A DNA stretch of 34,579 nt, taken from positions 1 through 34,579 of the forward strand of contig JAQXCL010000136.1 of NCBI GenBank assembly GCA_029251885.1, written 5' to 3'. Below are positions 33,438 to 34,579 of this stretch, one piece after another (the stretch's first letter is position 1; every line of letters begins with the position of its first letter). Below the pieces are notes generated by a model. That model had not been told where the DNA came from. It ran no database searches and was given only the letters and a program-made list of their open reading frames with translations. The position numbers and the translations under genes were made by a program. The stretch comes from Opitutales bacterium (GTDB lineage: Bacteria > Verrucomicrobiota > Verrucomicrobiia > Opitutales > Seribacteraceae).

Positions 33438-34579
33438 ATGCGCTACCTCAGTACACGTGGAGGAGTCGAGCCGGTTAGCTTTTGTGAAGCAGTGGCCCAA
33501 GGACTTGCTCCCGATGGAGGGTTGTATTTGCCCGAAACTTTTCCGAACTTAGGGAGTGAATTGAATGATTGGGCAAGCTTGTCATATCCAGATTTATGTC
33601 ATGCTTTCTTTAGGAAATTTGCCACCGATCTAGATGATGAAGATTTGCGAAAAGCAATCCATTCAGCCTACAAAAACTTTTCAGACCCAGATATCGCTCC
33701 GCTTGTTCGCTTAAATGAAAATTGGCAGGTGATGGAACTGTTTCATGGACCAACCCTTGCATTCAAGGACTTTGCTCTTCAGCTCCTCGGCAACCTTTAC
33801 GAGTTACAGATTAAAAGAACAGGGAAAAAACTTTGCGTGCTCGGTGCGACCTCTGGAGATACTGGTGCTGCCGCCATTTCTGGTTTGTTAGGAAAATCTG
33901 GGGTAAAGGTTTTTATCCTATATCCTGATGGTAAGGTTTCACCGTTACAAGAGCGCCAAATGACCTGTACGGGAGCTGGAAATGTGTTTCCTTTGGCGAT
34001 CGAAGGAACTTTTGATGATGCCCAACGAACAGTGAAAGAACTTTTTGGTGATCTTGCTTTTCGTGAATCGATTGGCTTATCGGCCGTTAATTCAATCAAT
34101 TTAGCCCGGATACTTGCTCAGTCGGTATATTATTTGTACGCCTGGCTACGATTGGATTCTGCTATCCGAAACCAGACAACTTTTGTCGTACCAACTGGAA
34201 ATTTTGGCAATGTATTTGCCGGCTGGCTACTAACGCAAATGAATGTGCCAATGGGTGGCTTTCGTGTGGCAACTAATAAGAACGATGTTTTACACCGATT
34301 GTTTGATTCAGGGGAGTATGAATTAGGCTCAGTATCCCCAAGTTTGGCACCTTCTATGGATATTCAGGTGGCATCCAATTTTGAACGCCTGCTCTTTTAT
34401 TTTTTAGAAGGTAATTCACAGCGGGTAAGCGAGGTGATGAATTGTTTTCGCTCAGAGGGAAGATACGCTTTCGAAAATTTTTCCATTCCCGGATTTTCCA
34501 GTTCCTGTACAACGGATAAGGAGATTCCCGAAATTATTGGCAATGTTTGGAATGAATACCAGTACTTGGTTGATCCACA
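33438..34579 (+). CDS. thrC: Threonine synthase, 3' end beyond the window
   Basis: An open frame of 380 codons runs from ATG 33438 off the right edge. It starts MRYLSTRGG, the typical opening of bacterial threonine synthase, followed by GLAPDGGLYLPE. The pyridoxal-phosphate lysine is in HGPTLAFKDFALQLL, and GATSGDTGAAA, the phosphate-binding VPTGNFGN and SAVNSINLARI are all visible. It converts O-phosphohomoserine to threonine. With hom and lysC it forms a threonine operon; homoserine kinase is not in the window. Confidence 0.95.
   Translation, partial: MRYLSTRGGVEPVSFCEAVAQGLAPDGGLYLPETFPNLGSELNDWASLSYPDLCHAFFRKFATDLDDEDLRKAIHSAYKNFSDPDIAPLVRLNENWQVMELFHGPTLAFKDFALQLLGNLYELQIKRTGKKLCVLGATSGDTGAAAISGLLGKSGVKVFILYPDGKVSPLQERQMTCTGAGNVFPLAIEGTFDDAQRTVKELFGDLAFRESIGLSAVNSINLARILAQSVYYLYAWLRLDSAIRNQTTFVVPTGNFGNVFAGWLLTQMNVPMGGFRVATNKNDVLHRLFDSGEYELGSVSPSLAPSMDIQVASNFERLLFYFLEGNSQRVSEVMNCFRSEGRYAFENFSIPGFSSSCTTDKEIPEIIGNVWNEYQYLVDP

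Noticed and set aside
1-34579. Mobile elements, CRISPR arrays, toxin-antitoxin or defence genes
   Set aside because: No transposase, integrase, terminal or tandem repeats, or defence-type proteins were found; the tRNA-Val has no duplicated 3' end nearby that would mark an attachment site.

Overview
The window reads as an ordinary chromosomal segment of a free-living, aerobic, heterotrophic Gram-negative bacterium. Two secreted sulfatases, a Tat-exported Gfo/Idh/MocA oxidoreductase, a caa3-type cytochrome oxidase operon, moderate GC and an almost complete lack of Shine-Dalgarno motifs suggest a marine member of the Verrucomicrobiota (Opitutae-like). That placement is inference; no rRNA or marker gene here settles it. 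No phage, transposon, CRISPR array or other mobile element was seen. Genes fill nearly all of the window, and the largest gap is 232 bases.

Layout. 1-2395: a pair resembling the enterobacterial L-sorbose genes, a 5'-truncated SorE-like reductase followed by a clear SorD-like sorbitol-6-phosphate dehydrogenase. 2559-7116: a Tat-exported Gfo/Idh/MocA protein and two divergent sulfatases, probably used on sulfated polysaccharides. 7128-9257 (minus): carA with a histone-deacetylase-family hydrolase just downstream. 9397-11211: GTP-dependent PEP carboxykinase behind a structured leader. 11218-17827 (minus): heme O synthase and caa3 oxidase operon (ctaB, coxB fused to cytochrome c, ctaD, ctaE, ctaF, ctaG). 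18060-19908 (plus, divergent): a SCO-family copper chaperone lipoprotein and a periplasmic protein with a duplicated histidine-rich domain, probably serving the same oxidase.

20080-21353 (minus): folA and thyA, overlapping, for the thymidylate/folate cycle. 21411-22238: an orphan secreted or anchored basic protein. 22296-22372: tRNA-Val(UAC), followed 24 bases later by ilvN and ilvC for valine/isoleucine synthesis. 24034-27055: hemC, a cobA-hemD fusion and trpF, tightly overlapped (tetrapyrrole synthesis plus one tryptophan gene). 27077-28465 (minus): ffh. 28592-34579: serA, plsY, hom, lysC and thrC (cut by the window edge), a serine/threonine/aspartate-family block with a phospholipid gene inside it.

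The best candidates for something undescribed are modest: the duplicated His-rich protein beside SCO, the soluble tail on oxidase subunit IV, the insertion in the CuA domain of subunit II, the valine tRNA leading into valine-synthesis genes, the enlarged SorE-like protein, and the orphan secreted protein. No defence or mobile system was seen.
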